The translations under genes were made by a program, and so were the position numbers. A stretch of 64,000 nt of DNA from Phymorhynchus buccinoides. Lineage: Eukaryota > Mollusca > Gastropoda > Neogastropoda > Raphitomidae. Positions within the stretch are counted from its first letter, which is position 1. Each line of letters opens with the position of its first letter. Of this stretch, positions 45,714 to 59,000 are shown one piece after another. The stretch lies in contig CM065682.1 in the NCBI GenBank assembly GCA_017654935.2, positions 38,221,280 to 38,285,279 of the forward strand, given 5' to 3'. The notes below the pieces were generated by a model. It was not told the origin of the DNA. It made no database searches and worked only from the letters and a program-made list of their open reading frames with translations.

Positions 45714-45986
45714 AATAGTTCCCCCACATTCTGGAAGTTCTGTGCTTGTAACTTCCTCTAATTTGTCACTCTCTTTGAAACTCTTTGACTCTGCCTTTTC
45801 CCTTTGCTTACTGTCATCTACTATCTTTCTGCCTTACCGGTCCATTCTCCTGCCTTTTTTTTCAAGAAACACTTTCAAAAAGATTTTCTCCAGCCGAAGT
45901 CGGACTTGCTGGACCTAATTATTTCTTAGTTAGGCGCATAACGCATCTGCGCTCATTATTGACAGAAAACTGAGCGATTGAAGAAC
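45714..45986 (+). repeat. Interspersed repeat, copy 2 (pair with 38591-38862)
   Basis: Same order of motifs as copy 1, about 90 percent alike by eye; ends with GCATCTGCGCTCATTATTGA. Confidence 0.75.
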
Positions 45987-48900
45987 TCTACGCACTGCCC
46001 AACACCCACAAATTCAATACAACAACAATGCACCTAGCATTCATATTTCAACGATTTATAGAAATCCTAAGTATTCAATGCATAAAAAAATGAAGAAACG
46101 GTAAATCTTCCAAAGCACAAAATGCAGCAACTCAAGTATGCAAGACAAGCCACTGCATGCAACATGTATCATTCATTATCAGTGTCATCTAAAAAATAAA
46201 ACTCAGAAGAAACATTTGAAAAAAAGAATTCAGTAGCACGCAACATTGGAAGAGAACAGGTGGAAGAAGAAGAAGAAAAAACTCCAAGATGCATAGATAG
46301 ATAAGTGGTGTGCAAGGAAATCAGCAAAGGGTTCAAAATGTTGGAATATTATGGAGCTTACAACTAAAAGTAAAACCAAAACCCTTTTCTCAAAAGGAAT
46401 GCACTAAGTAGCAGAAACATAGATTATTGGATCCAAATCTCTCTCTCAGACAGTAAAAAAGAAAGAAAAAAACCCTATGTCTGCTTTATCAACCATGAGT
46501 TGATTATCATTTTATATTAGCTACAACCTGACTATCAACCATGATTTGATTATCATTATATCAGCTACAACCTGACTATCAATCATGATTTGATTTTTCT
46601 TAATTTCAAAGATTCAATTATAATTAATAGACATACATGTGTTTTTCATCGGTCAGACACAAGTACAATAAAACTGGAACAAACTTCAAGCCAGCCAGTT
46701 AAATCAAATCAGGGAAAGCAATAAAAACTTTAAAACCTAGGCCTAGCTGAAAGAAAACCCCAACTCAGTGCTTCTCTAATTGAATGCTTCAAAGTACATT
46801 AGGTGATGGGATAAGGTACAACTAATGTAACGCCACACTGTTTACTTTTCTGTTTTAGTTTAGTTAAAACAAAGATATTCTAAAAGGGTAAGATGGAGTA
46901 CTTAAAAGCTCGGCGAACCGGGCTGATAGAATTATCGTTAGTGGGGACGTGTACACTATTCACGGTGGAGGCTATCCAAAAACTCGGACTGGAACTTCAA
47001 CGGAGAATTCAACTGGCCTATCGATGTGTAAAATGCGTCACGTTTCAAAGGGACATAACCAGTGTTTCTGTCCTCACTACTCATATAGGGAAAAGAGACC
47101 GGATGTTTATCTTCCCCTGTACAGTCTTTAGTTAAAAGGCACCAGCAATGGCTAGCTTTTAAAACGTACCTCTCAAATACAGTATTAAAAAAATCACTCA
47201 CACTTACATGCATGATGGGCTGACAATTTACAGTGACAAATATCCTCAAAAATTAAAATGACAAAGAGTGGCCGGTATGTCCTGTTAAAAAACCAAGATA
47301 AATGCCTAAAAGCTGCACTGCTACAGCCGTTAAAAAAAATTAACAAAACAAAATGCAATTTGCAAACTAAGTAGTCTTACCAGTAATCTCTTGAATGCTT
47401 TTAGTGATCAAAATAGTAATTCTTTCTTTAAAAAGTGTGTCATATTCAAAGAAATGTCCTAAAAATGTTAATAACACACGTAATGTACTTAGACAATTCC
47501 TTTGTCATTTTTGCCACTAAATGTTTATGGTATGATATACATAGGTACAGGTATTAAAACATTTTTTTTTAAAGAAGACAGATAGAACACGCTCAAAGAA
47601 CACACAATGCATTTTTTCTTAATCAACAATCACTGTTCCCCTCTCCCCCTCCATCCCATCCCTACTAATTGTTTGTGTATTTCAATCGCACTACATTAAA
47701 GAAAAAATGCATGTTCACACAAACATACCCTCAGTGTAATCCACACACTTCCATGCTGTATGATACAGAAAAGGCACGCATTATTGTCTCCCATCTCTTG
47801 TGACACGTTCCCTTACACTTGTGCTGCTCGCTCACCTTGTCAGGAGCAACAACAACAGTGGTTTTTTAATGTACATACAGTTTGCTCCACAAGATGCATG
47901 CCTAACCATTGGCCCGTCCCTACGACGCACAACACCATCAGTTCTTGTTTGTCGGGGGGGGGGGGACAAAGCTTCGAGTCCGGTAGCTGCCTTGTGGTTC
48001 CTGTGCTTGTTTTGTAAGTATCATGGCCTACTTCTAACACACACCGCACATAACTTCAATCTGCTCACGTCTCACTGTGTCGTACATCTAGACTTACTGT
48101 GGAAACGTTCCACCATCCAGGCCTAAACCTAGTCTTTTTGCTCAATCCAACGGTAGTATTTTTTTTCTTTTCTTCTTTTTCAAATTCTCACGCCATACTA
48201 CCACTGATAATAAAGTTGTAATTAAAAAGACAAGTTTTTAAAAAGTTTCATAAAATAAGGCAGAGAAAGAAAAAGGATAAGAGAGGGGGACAGGAGGGTT
48301 CCTTTTCAAAGGAGGTTGGACAAAATAACACCCTTTCTGAAAACTCAAAAAAAAAAGAAGACAAAAATGAAATGCGCAGTGACATTTTCAAATAGTAAGA
48401 ATTAAAGCTTCACATTTGTTATTCTGAATGCTTTTCTAGAAGTTAAAATAAAAGAACCATTGCTTTGCAGCCAATACATTTGTCCTTCCTTATTTTTAGG
48501 TACTAGCCAACATTTTAGCCACACAATATTTAGATAGGCACTTATGGGCGAATTTCCGAGGAAATGAAACAAAAAGGATCTCACAACAGCATCAATAACA
48601 CCAACATCCTTTATGTTTCAGACCTTAAACCTTAAAAATCTGTCCAATCTGTTCAAGCTCTTTGCAAAATTCAATCAGTGCAAACAAAAATAAAAAATTC
48701 TTCTTTTGCCTGATTACTTTTTCGCTGAACCTATTTTCATTAGTTTCCTTGACTTGGAATAAGTGCTTGAACTGTACTCAAAAATGTTAAAGCAAGTCTA
48801 TTGGTCATAAGAGAAGAGAAAAAGAGTCAGCAAGCATATATGCACACTTCCAGTAAATCAAGAGTTAGCTGAAGGGGAGAACATGATACAGTATGACTAC

Positions 48901-49854
48901 CCAGTAATAAAGTTTATAGGTAGTGTTTTCTGGTTCTGCTAGATATGACCTCCGGTATGCTTCTTTACTTCAAATATATTACAGTTAATTTAAAATGAAA
49001 GGCTTAGTGCTAAATAAACATTTCCCCATCAAGTGATAAAATTGTTTCATTGACTTTAGAAACACTGTGCTTGTTCTCAAACAGATAACAGAAAGACCAT
49101 ATTTTTGGCTGAAAAATCTTGCTTTGGTAACAAGATTTAACCTTAGGATGTGTCAATTTTTATTGAGTGTGGTTTATTTGTTTAGGCTGTAAAGATTGCA
49201 AGACCAAGCTCCCCCCCCCCCTTCTTATACATAGAAATGTGAGTACAAAAAAACGCTGAAGGAGATAGATGAAATGCTCTCAACTCAAAATTGCTACGGG
49301 CCACAGAAGGTTCTGATTCAACTAAACCTATAGTATGAAATTTACATCACAACCAAAGCGCCAATCATGATTTACATAAAGAAGGCATTCGGGGGTCGAC
49401 AGGCCGCACAGCCCAGAATATCAATCATCAGGCACAGAAAAAAACCCGCAACTTTAAAATCGTAGGCATACTAAATGACAAATTTTTGTTGGTATAAAAT
49501 ATAAAAGGTTCCTTTAAAGCAAAATATAGAGGAGAAAAAATTTTAAAAACATAAAAACAACCTAACAAGGTGATCTTAGATTACCACAACTAAAATATCC
49601 AACATTTATGGATGAAGCTCATCCCTGGTTAACCGACAGAGGCGCAGCCAACACCCCCTGGCAGATGGTCAGAACAGATGCCAGACGCGGATAGGAAGAC
49701 GTTCCCTTCACCTAGGCGCAGGCCTTCTCTTGCATACGAGTGAACACAGCCCCAGGCAGAGGCATGCAGGCGACTGACTACTACTACTGCAGCTATGGAG
49801 CTGGGTCAGGGAGGAGGAGTTGAGGACGGGGGGGCCTTGTGGGTGGGGGTGGTG

Positions 49855-50004
49855 CTAAGAGGGCGGCGTGGTTCCCGGGGAGTCAGCACTGGTGGTTTTA
49901 AGCAAGGTGTACACATTGTCCACATCGGCCAGGTTCTCAAAGAAAGGGATGAGGTCCTTCAGCTCACTGTCGGCCATGTCGTCAAACCACGAAGAAACTG
50001 GCAC
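49855..50004 (-). CDS. CTDSPL: CTDSPL terminal exon
   Basis: 150 nt including [38 protein letters not shown], then a divergent tail [14 protein letters not shown]. The tail is longer than the vertebrate end. Confidence 0.95.
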   Translation of the reverse strand: MPVSSWFDDMADSELKDLIPFFENLADVDNVYTLLKTTSADSPGTTPPS

Positions 50005-53000
50005 CTGCAAAAATGAAGAAAGGAATCACTTACCGCACTTTTCGGACTATGTAAAAAGCACACCTTATTATTATAATAAGGCGCACCCCCCAAATATTAC
50101 ACAAAATTTGTTTTTTCTTATTATAATTATTGTCAGTGATATTATAATGTGCAGGGGTCTGAGTCTGGGGAAAAAAAAGCATTTCCTAATACACATAATC
50201 TATAAAATACAGTAGTTTTGCACAATGTGGCCAAATAACGTGAATAAATAACACCTAAACTTATAAAGACATACAACCTCAAGACGTCACTACCTAATAA
50301 AAAAAAAACCATGCGGAAAACATTCCTCCTATCCTAGGCTTATATTATCACATTAACTCTTTCGTTCCTGAGAACCGCTTTTGAGGTTGAATGGGAGCAA
50401 CTGCAGATTCCTAGCTTTATAGAGCTCTCTATCTCCCTATTCCTGGGTTTCCAGAGAGAGTAAAACTGTATAAAGGGGTGTTATGTTATTGTGAATATGC
50501 AGCCTGTTTTCAGTACTTGCCCCAGTAAGAAAAGGGGAAAAACCCTCATTGCAATGCAACTATAGAAGAGCAAAGTAATAACAGTTGCACGCACCATGTT
50601 GCATATTACGAGCAAAAGAGGCCTGTAGGAATCAACGGGATAAAATTTCTCAGCAGCTAAAGAGGTTCTCAGGAATGAACAGTAGTTGAAACTTCTCTAA
50701 ATACAGAAACCAAAGAGTTAACAGTTTTAAAAGTACAAGATGGCAGTTAAGCAAACAAGGCATGATATATCTCTATAACATAACATTGTTTGTTTTGGTG
50801 TGTTTTTGTTTCTGAGATTTCCTTTCAGTTTCAACCTTAATAAAATCAATGTACACAGAGTACTTCAGAGAACATCAGAAAACTGAAAATAAGAGTACAA
50901 CTTCACTTCTAATCCACTGTAAAGATTGTAAGTTGTAACATGGAAAGGTATTTTTTGAAAGTCAACAGACGATGCCATCATTTTCCATAATATAGAAAAA
51001 AAAGACTGCAATAATGTAATTAGAAATCCACCTAATATGAGAAATGACATGCTTACAAGACACTGAGTAAATGATAAGACTAAAATGTCCAAAATGGTTT
51101 AGCATTTGTATGTATTAGGAAATAGCAAAAAGCCAGCAACAGAACTGTTTGACTCACAGCATTATCTGGGTGGAAGATGTATGAGGCAGGCGAGTTGTCT
51201 ATTATCACCACTTTGTTCAAATCCCGACCTATCCGACTCAAGTCCTGGAAGAAAGCATGAAATACAAAATTAATAAAATTACAGTACAAAAATTGGTAAC
51301 AGTCAAGTCAAAGATGTGCCACCCCCCCTACATTTCTCGGTTAATTGTATTTTTCCGTTATTGCCTTTCTTACCATACATAAAGCTGTATTTTAGGAACA
51401 TTTTTAGCTAATAACCTTTTTGGAATACTAACCCTATCCCTAACCCTAGCCCTAAGCCTAACCCCCACCCTATAAGACGGAAAAACGCAACGAACCACAA
51501 CTGTGACAAATCGCGGTGTACTGCAGTACATAGTGGAGGGTAGGGTTAGGTTTAGGGCTAGGGTTAGGGCTAGGGTTAGTATTCCAAAAAGGTTATTAGC
51601 TAAAAATGTTCCTAAAATACAGCTTTATGTATGGTAAGAAAGGCAAAAACGGAAAAATAGAATATTGTCTTTACCTTTACCCAAAATGTATACTTACCAG
51701 TGCAACATTATTAGAATGTGACTATAAATTTCACTTACAAGTTACACCTGTGTGCATTCTATGCATATAACACATAAACAAGATGAAAGCTGCTGCAATA
51801 TAAGTAAAAGAATCCAAAGGTAAAGAAAAAAGCAACTTTGGTTTAAATTCAACCATTATCTTTGATAGTTTGAAATAATCAGTGTGCTTGTAATATTCAA
51901 ATCTGATTCACAAGAATTACGTCGATATGGCTTGCCATTTGGTAAATCTGGCACCACGGGTCGCGTCTAAAATGCACAAGGAACCATCTGCCAAATTTCA
52001 TTACGATTGGTTCAGTGGTTTAGGCGCTATTAACATGGAACATATTCTGATCACACACGCACATACCACTACCAGTACACTTACATACATACACATATAT
52101 ACATATCAAGGGTGCAACTCCCCAAAATGAAAACAAAATGAAAGGCAGGGATCCAGGGACCCATGGCCCCGGCAGGGTATAGGGGCAGAACCCTGTCGGA
52201 CGATTCGGGGAAGGGGGAGGGGGCAACTTAAGAGAGAGAGATAACGAGAGACAGACAGTTAAAATGATACAGACAGTTTGAGTCTGATAAGCCTTGCAAA
52301 ATTATTACATTGCCTTTGTAAACTTCCAATCTTGAGAAAACAACCAAGTTCAAAATGCCCCAAATCGCTTGTGGTCACATTTCTTTTCATTTTTTTTGAT
52401 GAATTAAAAAAAGATGAAGTTCAGTTTGTGGTCAAATTAAAAATACTGAAATCAGTGTAAAACTGAAAGAGTAGCACCCATGATACATAGATAGAGACAG
52501 AGAAACGCACACCCCTCGTTCCCATCCCAATGTACTCTACTCCCATTCTGTTAGAATTGGGAGTACAAAAAGACAGAAAGACTAATGAATAATTTGAGAC
52601 AAAACATGAAAGCAAGAGAGAGAGACAGACAGAGAAGAAGAAAAAGAGAAGGGGGGGGGAGAGCGTTGTTTCTCCTTCCACAGACTTACTTAGGTCTTTA
52701 TTTTGATCAAAATATTTGTTCAATATTTGTCACGTGAGGGTGACCTTGAAATTCACTGAATTAAAATTAGAGAGTTGGATTATAGAGGTAACCACAACCA
52801 AGGGCAAAACACGTGGACAATTTAGTAATCTGATCTACTCTACAAACTCAGCGGCAAATGCCCTATTTGAAATAAAATAATTGTGTTTGGTACTCTTCTT
52901 TTTTGCTTCATGATTTTCCGTTGGAAATTAAAAAACAACAGCAACACACACAAAAACTAGGGAGGGGGGCAGGAAGTGCTTACTTTGACGTAGTTTCCCC

Positions 53001-56000
53001 TGTGAAAGACGCACGATTCCCTGAAGAGCCTGGCCCGAAACACATCCCACTTGTCCAGCAGGTCAGCCACTGGATCAGCATACTGCAACAGACAATTTGG
53101 CCTGCACTCACCTCCACAGTCATTGTGGTTGGTGGGTCAAGGCTTACTTGTATTAGGCCTATTACTACAAGTAGTACTTTTTAGCAGTGGTGGTGTAGTA
53201 TTACAGTGGAACCTCCCTTATAAGACCTCCCATTATAAGACTCCCTCCCATATAAGACCTACTTTTCTGAGACATTGCCCTTCTTTGTAAGTATTAAGAT
53301 TACCTCCCTTATAAGACCGCTCCCATATAAGACCTCATTTTGGATTATTTTTTAAAGGTCTCATAAGGGAGGTTCCAAGACCTTCAAAAATCATCCAAAA
53401 TGAGGTCTTATAAGGAAGGGATCTTATAAGGGAGGTAATTTTAATACTTACAAAGAAGGGCAATGTCTCAAAAAAGTAGGTCTTATATGGGAGGGAGTCG
53501 TATAATGGGATGTCTTATAAGGGAGGTTCCACTGTAGTAGTAGTAGTAGTAGTAGTAGCAGTAGTAGTAGTAGTAGTAGCAATGGTAGTGGTAGTACAAG
53601 TTGTAGAAGTAGATGTTGTTGACTTTTATGTGCATTTGCTGCTCACATTATTGGATTCTGTTACATGTTTTTATTCTATTTTTCAATATTGTTATGTGCA
53701 AAGCGCCCTGTAGCATATATAGTAGGATGGGTGCTACATAAATGTTCCTCACTATTAATATTTATGGTTGTGTTGTTTCTTACCACAACATATGCAGCTC
53801 CTTGATATTATCACATGAAAATTACATTTCCTCATATCTGCAAAGTTATGTAAACAGTTTCCTTATATCTCTCTAATATGGATTTGGTTTAGCCATAAAC
53901 TCAATCAGAGACTTATCGTCCTTCATCACTCTCTTCCAACGCTGGTTCCATAAAATACAGAAAACATTTCATGAAAAACTATGTACTTAAAAGTAATGCT
54001 GTTCAAAGAACCATACCAAGTCACTATTATGGCAAGATCAGTGAAATAATATAAAAATAATTATGAGAAAAATAATATTGGTGGAATAACGTAAAAGTTA
54101 TGAGAAAAATAATTATATTCTCTTAGCACATGAACATTAAATCTGCATAATAAATGTGTACATGAGACTTGTGCAAAAAACTAAAGCTACCCCAAAGGTT
54201 CCATTTGCAAGCGTGCACATGTTTTCCAATCACATTGTTCCTAAAATTGTCCATATTTAAGATTGAATAAACTGACTACCCTTTTACCAAATTTGAATTA
54301 CATTAAAACACAGACCAAAAAAAGTCTTACCTTAGCCAGGCTAGCAGTGAAAAGGACACATTCAAACAGTTCACCCATACGCTGCAAAAACTCATCTACA
54401 TGAGGTCGTTTCAGCACGTACACCTGCACAGGAAATTCATATGGATATTTTTTTTATATTTCATAAAAAAATAAAGTTAACATCCCTTCCCTCAGAGACA
54501 AATCATAACTGTTAGTGTTAGTTCCAGTTTTATTCCAATCAAATGTGTCTCCACACAAGAAAAAAAATGTCCACTTGGATAAAGATATGCTTTAAGCATT
54601 TTGAAATCAAAGAAAAAACTTTTTTTTTTAAAGAACATTAGATACCTCTAATGATAATGCAATTAACTGATTGTTTTAGTTCACTGGCAGCAATTATCAA
54701 AATGAATACCCCCATTAGTGTCTTCCATTAAATTTGAAAACCCCTTGGCAGACTGCAGAATTCAATAATGCAGGTTATGGTAACTTGAATTCAATATTTT
54801 TCTCTGTAGAACGTGTGCATGTTTTGGTTATTTTTAGTTGGTTGCTCCCTCTGCAGAGGTTCCTACCCTATTTTGGTTTATATTTTTAAGAAAAAAAAAA
54901 AAAAAAAAAATTTTAATCTGAGAAATGCTACGATTTCCTGGAACATGGCAAGAACACTTGGCTTACTTGGTACTAATATCGCCAATATCGTTGTTCCTCT
55001 TACTATGCCGATTCACAAGAGCAAAGTTCACAAAATGTCAGAAAGTTGATCTTTTGTTTCCTTCTCTAGCATGATGAACATCCTTTTAGCATTTGGAATT
55101 ATTTCAGTTTCTTCTTTGGGGCAGAAAACATATCTGCGATATCCAGTCAAAATTGCCTTCGATTCACTGTTTGCTGCTATCTTTATAGGCAAGAAGTGAC
55201 ATAGCCACTCAAAAGCTATAATGGTTGCCCTCCACAATTTCGCCTTTTTCGGAAGTTCCAAATTTCTCTACTATGCGATTTCTTTTTCTTCCAGCGAAAA
55301 ATCATACTTTCGGAGCACCGCAACCAATTTTCTTACTAGTTGTGACTGTAGGCATCTCTGAAAATGGTCATGGTGGTGAATGGGTTCATACTGCTTATTG
55401 TTCTGCACTAAGAAAGCAACAACTGACTGACCCACAGTGCCCAAGCAACTTTATTCAGAACACCTACCTGATGAACAGTGCCATCAATTTCCACTGGCAC
55501 TATAAAATCTGCATTGCTGATTGGCTGCAACACACACACACACAGACACACACCGGTTTTCATTTTCAAAAAGACATATCCATCCTATCTTCAAAAATGA
55601 ACAACAAAAAAGTGATCCATTTTCTTTGCCCCATGTTGAGTTGTTATTTAAGCAACAAGTTGAGACAAGCTGCAAATACAGTATCTGGAAATTACAGCGA
55701 AAAAATACAATTTTACAGAAATAAATTAGTTAATAATATATGTATTCCAGTCATATGTCATAAATACAGACAAACCTCTATTTTAAGACTTCCAAAATGT
55801 CCGGAAATATCGGTCGTAAATTGGAGGGGTCGTATGACGGAGGTTTTCTCTGGCAGCCGTAGAAAGAAAAAGTTCAGCACAGTTCATACTCTCTTCTTCA
55901 TGCACACATACAATGACATATTAAAACTGGATTTGGGTCTTTCCAACTCCATAGGATTGTGCAATCGATGTATTACAGTTTCACTTCGCCGACTTCTGTT

Positions 56001-59000
56001 AATCACCTCCACTCTCGTCCAAAGTCAGTGGTTTTCTTTTTCAAAGTCAGTGGTTTTCGTGCTTTTCCTACGCTTTCCGCAATCTTTTCTACAACAAGGG
56101 AAGCGGAGCCTTCCAGGCCCTTGACAATGGTTGTTTCCCTTTGCTCGAAGTCTATGCAGACGACAACAACGGTCGTAAAAACCAACAAAATGGCGGTTGT
56201 AAGTCGCGTTTTAGAGGAAGTCATTTAAGAGAGGTCGTTTACATAGTAAAATGCATCCGTGCCAACAAATCCGGTCTCAAATGAGAGGTGGTCGCTTAAC
56301 AGAGGGTCGTAAAATAGGGGTTTGTCTGTACAGGTTTTTACTTTTAGTTGGATTATTGCTCTGTCATTTTTTTTTTCTATAATTATTAAACTTAGCACAG
56401 ACATTTCTTTTCTCCAAATATAAAATGGAACATTTGTGCAAACACTAACATAGTAACAACTAGCCACATTTTGTTGTTTAGAATGACTAAACTGTACTCA
56501 TATTTGCATATTTGTTTTCATGTTATCCATCATATTGCTACATTATGCTCCACTCTTCTTCACACAAAAATCAGGACAGATGATTATGGCCATATAAATG
56601 TATGCATGATACACTCATACAGTGGAACCTCCCTTATAAGACCTATTATAAGACTCCCTCCCACATAAGACCTACTTCTCTGAGACATTGCCCTTCTCTG
56701 TAAGTATTCAAATTACCTCCAAAGTAAGACCCATCCCTTATAAAACCTCACTTTGGGTGATTTTTGAAGGTCTTATATGAGAGGTATCACTGTACAATCA
56801 ACACATACATTCAAACATTTTTAAAATTTAAGTCTTACAAAGTTGACAAATGAAATAGTAATTTTCCCATAACCCAAACTACAACATTTTGTTTCTAATG
56901 AAGAAACCCAAACAAGCAATACCCTAGATACCTTAAAAGAGCTATGTACAAGAGTTTCATCCAAGTCGATGACGACGCATTTCCTGTCCACGTCTTGTTT
57001 GAGGACAGCAGGTAAGAGGTACCTCTCTGATGGCTGGAAAGATTAAAACAAACAAACAAAAGTACACTGTACCGTAAAGAAAAATATATATTTGTTGTAC
57101 ATCTTTATTTCATTGTACAGTAATGACAGCAACAAAATTTATGCTACAACAATCACCATCACCGTTGCAGTAACAGTTAGACGCCAAGAGCTTTACAAAA
57201 TATTCTAAATCTAACACACACATATCCTATTGCTAATTTTTTTTATAGAATTTTTTTTCCAGTGACTTTGAAACATGAATACAAATGTCTTTCTCTCTCA
57301 CACTCACAGGGATACAGACTTTAAAACTTTCTCCCCAAATACTCTGAAACAGTGAAAGCGTTTATTCACACTACGTTGATAACTACAAATGATATCAACC
57401 AAATTCAATGAAATCAGATCAAAGTATGTTCAAACCTAGAGAGGAAAAAAATGGCTACAATCATGAGTAATCTTAGCAAGCCAATTAAGCATCATTTGGT
57501 CATTATAATAATTTGCCCACAATTAGGCAATAATTCTGGCAGCACTGACTTACCAAGGGGTTGCCATTTTCTTCCACAGCAGGAACTTGGCAATTGGTGG
57601 GCGCATTGTTGTTATTGTTGTTGTTGTTGTTTCCGAAACAACAGAAGAAGGAACTGAACAGACCCCGGCTACGTGGCTTCTTCAGCGTTGACGCCGACGT
57701 GCCTGAAACAACAAAGACCAATACATGCATTCATTATACGATTAACAAACATTTAGTAACAAGACAGCCAGCAATTTCACAATGAACAAGAAACAGCCGA
57801 AGGTGCTGATGGGACCCAGAGATGCACTGGCCCCACCTGCCCTACCAGCACAAGAGCAGGCCTTCACCAGCCTTGGAAGAAAATGACAGGCTGATAGAGA
57901 AAACAAGGGTTGGGGGAAGGAGAGTGGCCATTTATATAGGGTTTACCAATCATACTGAAATATCAAATTTCTTATTAATGTACATCCTAATCCATAATCA
58001 TAATGGAAAATGCATACAGTGGAGAACTGATAACTCAAAAACACTGCATAATGCACAGTAAGTTTTGGGTCCTAGTATAATAATCTCTATGTTAAAATGT
58101 CTTTTTAAATCAAAATAATGGCTATCTCAAAATAAAATTTCAGTCCCTTCAATTTTGACTTAGGCGCTATTTACTGTATGGTCAAAACATGGATTAAAAG
58201 TACAGGGAGCAGTAAAATAAAACTACACTGTATAGCTGAATGCATGACTTGTGTTGTTGTAACATAGCACAATCAGAGAAAGATGCAAATTAGGTAGGCC
58301 ATGTGATAAAGAGTGAAAGGAAGAGGACAGGGAAGTAAATTAGATTCAGAGTGGAAGAGCGCAAACTTGTGCATGTGAGCCCATGAGAAGAAAAGGGAGG
58401 GGTGGAAGGGTTAAAGAAACTACTAAGAGTAAGAGAGAAAGAGACAGAGTTAGAGAAAGGCAAATGCATACTATTACTTAGTGACACTACTATAGGCATA
58501 CATATATATATATGTGAGGAGATAAACGGATATTCCTCCGCCTTGGCTTAAGGCTGTGTCAGGCCACTTGGCGTAGGCTAGAACACCAAGGCTACATAAA
58601 AATGTTGTCCTGCTCTGCATAGTTATGTGGGGGTTGTCTTTAGCCATGACAAGCTCCTAGCATAACATCATCAGTCTCCAAAATCCTCCGGAGTGTGACT
58701 GCCCATTGGGGGGTGGGTGGGGGGGGGGGGGGAATCAAAAATGGTCACACACGCAATGTTCTCATCCCTACTCAGTAGCTGGCGCATTTGTACCATAGTG
58801 TCCAAGTGCTTTGGCTGTTGGGATGATCCCTGGAGTCTTTTAGCCAGGGTATGACAACAATGGATATTCCTAAATAAAATCAATGGAACGACCTTCAAGT
58901 TCAGCGCGTACCCTACCCTACCTACTTTTCCTATATAAAAAATGTGACTCAAATGAAATCAATGGAACCACACAATCAGTATCATCCAGCCTATTTTTCT

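Larger units (their letters stand above)
38990..49854 (-). other. Gene-free AT-rich stretch, possible long CTDSPL 3' UTR
   Basis: No exon-like segment was recognised. Compared with the introns it holds few MITEs: interspersed copies at 43136-43437 and 45714-45986, a foldback at 44979-45202 and the duplication ending near 41850. A minus-strand AATAAA lies at 39097-39102 and again in the duplicate at 40587-40592. This would suit a 3' UTR of several kilobases, but transcription cannot be shown from sequence. Confidence 0.25.

Noticed and set aside
44990..51600. Interstitial telomere or chromosome end
   Set aside because: The CCCTAA-like strings are short, degenerate and confined to the centres of foldback elements.
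55225..56124. 299-codon plus-strand frame
   Set aside because: It is antisense to CTDSPL exon 4 and runs into a TA-flanked MITE. No recognised domain, and the minus-strand exon explains the sequence.
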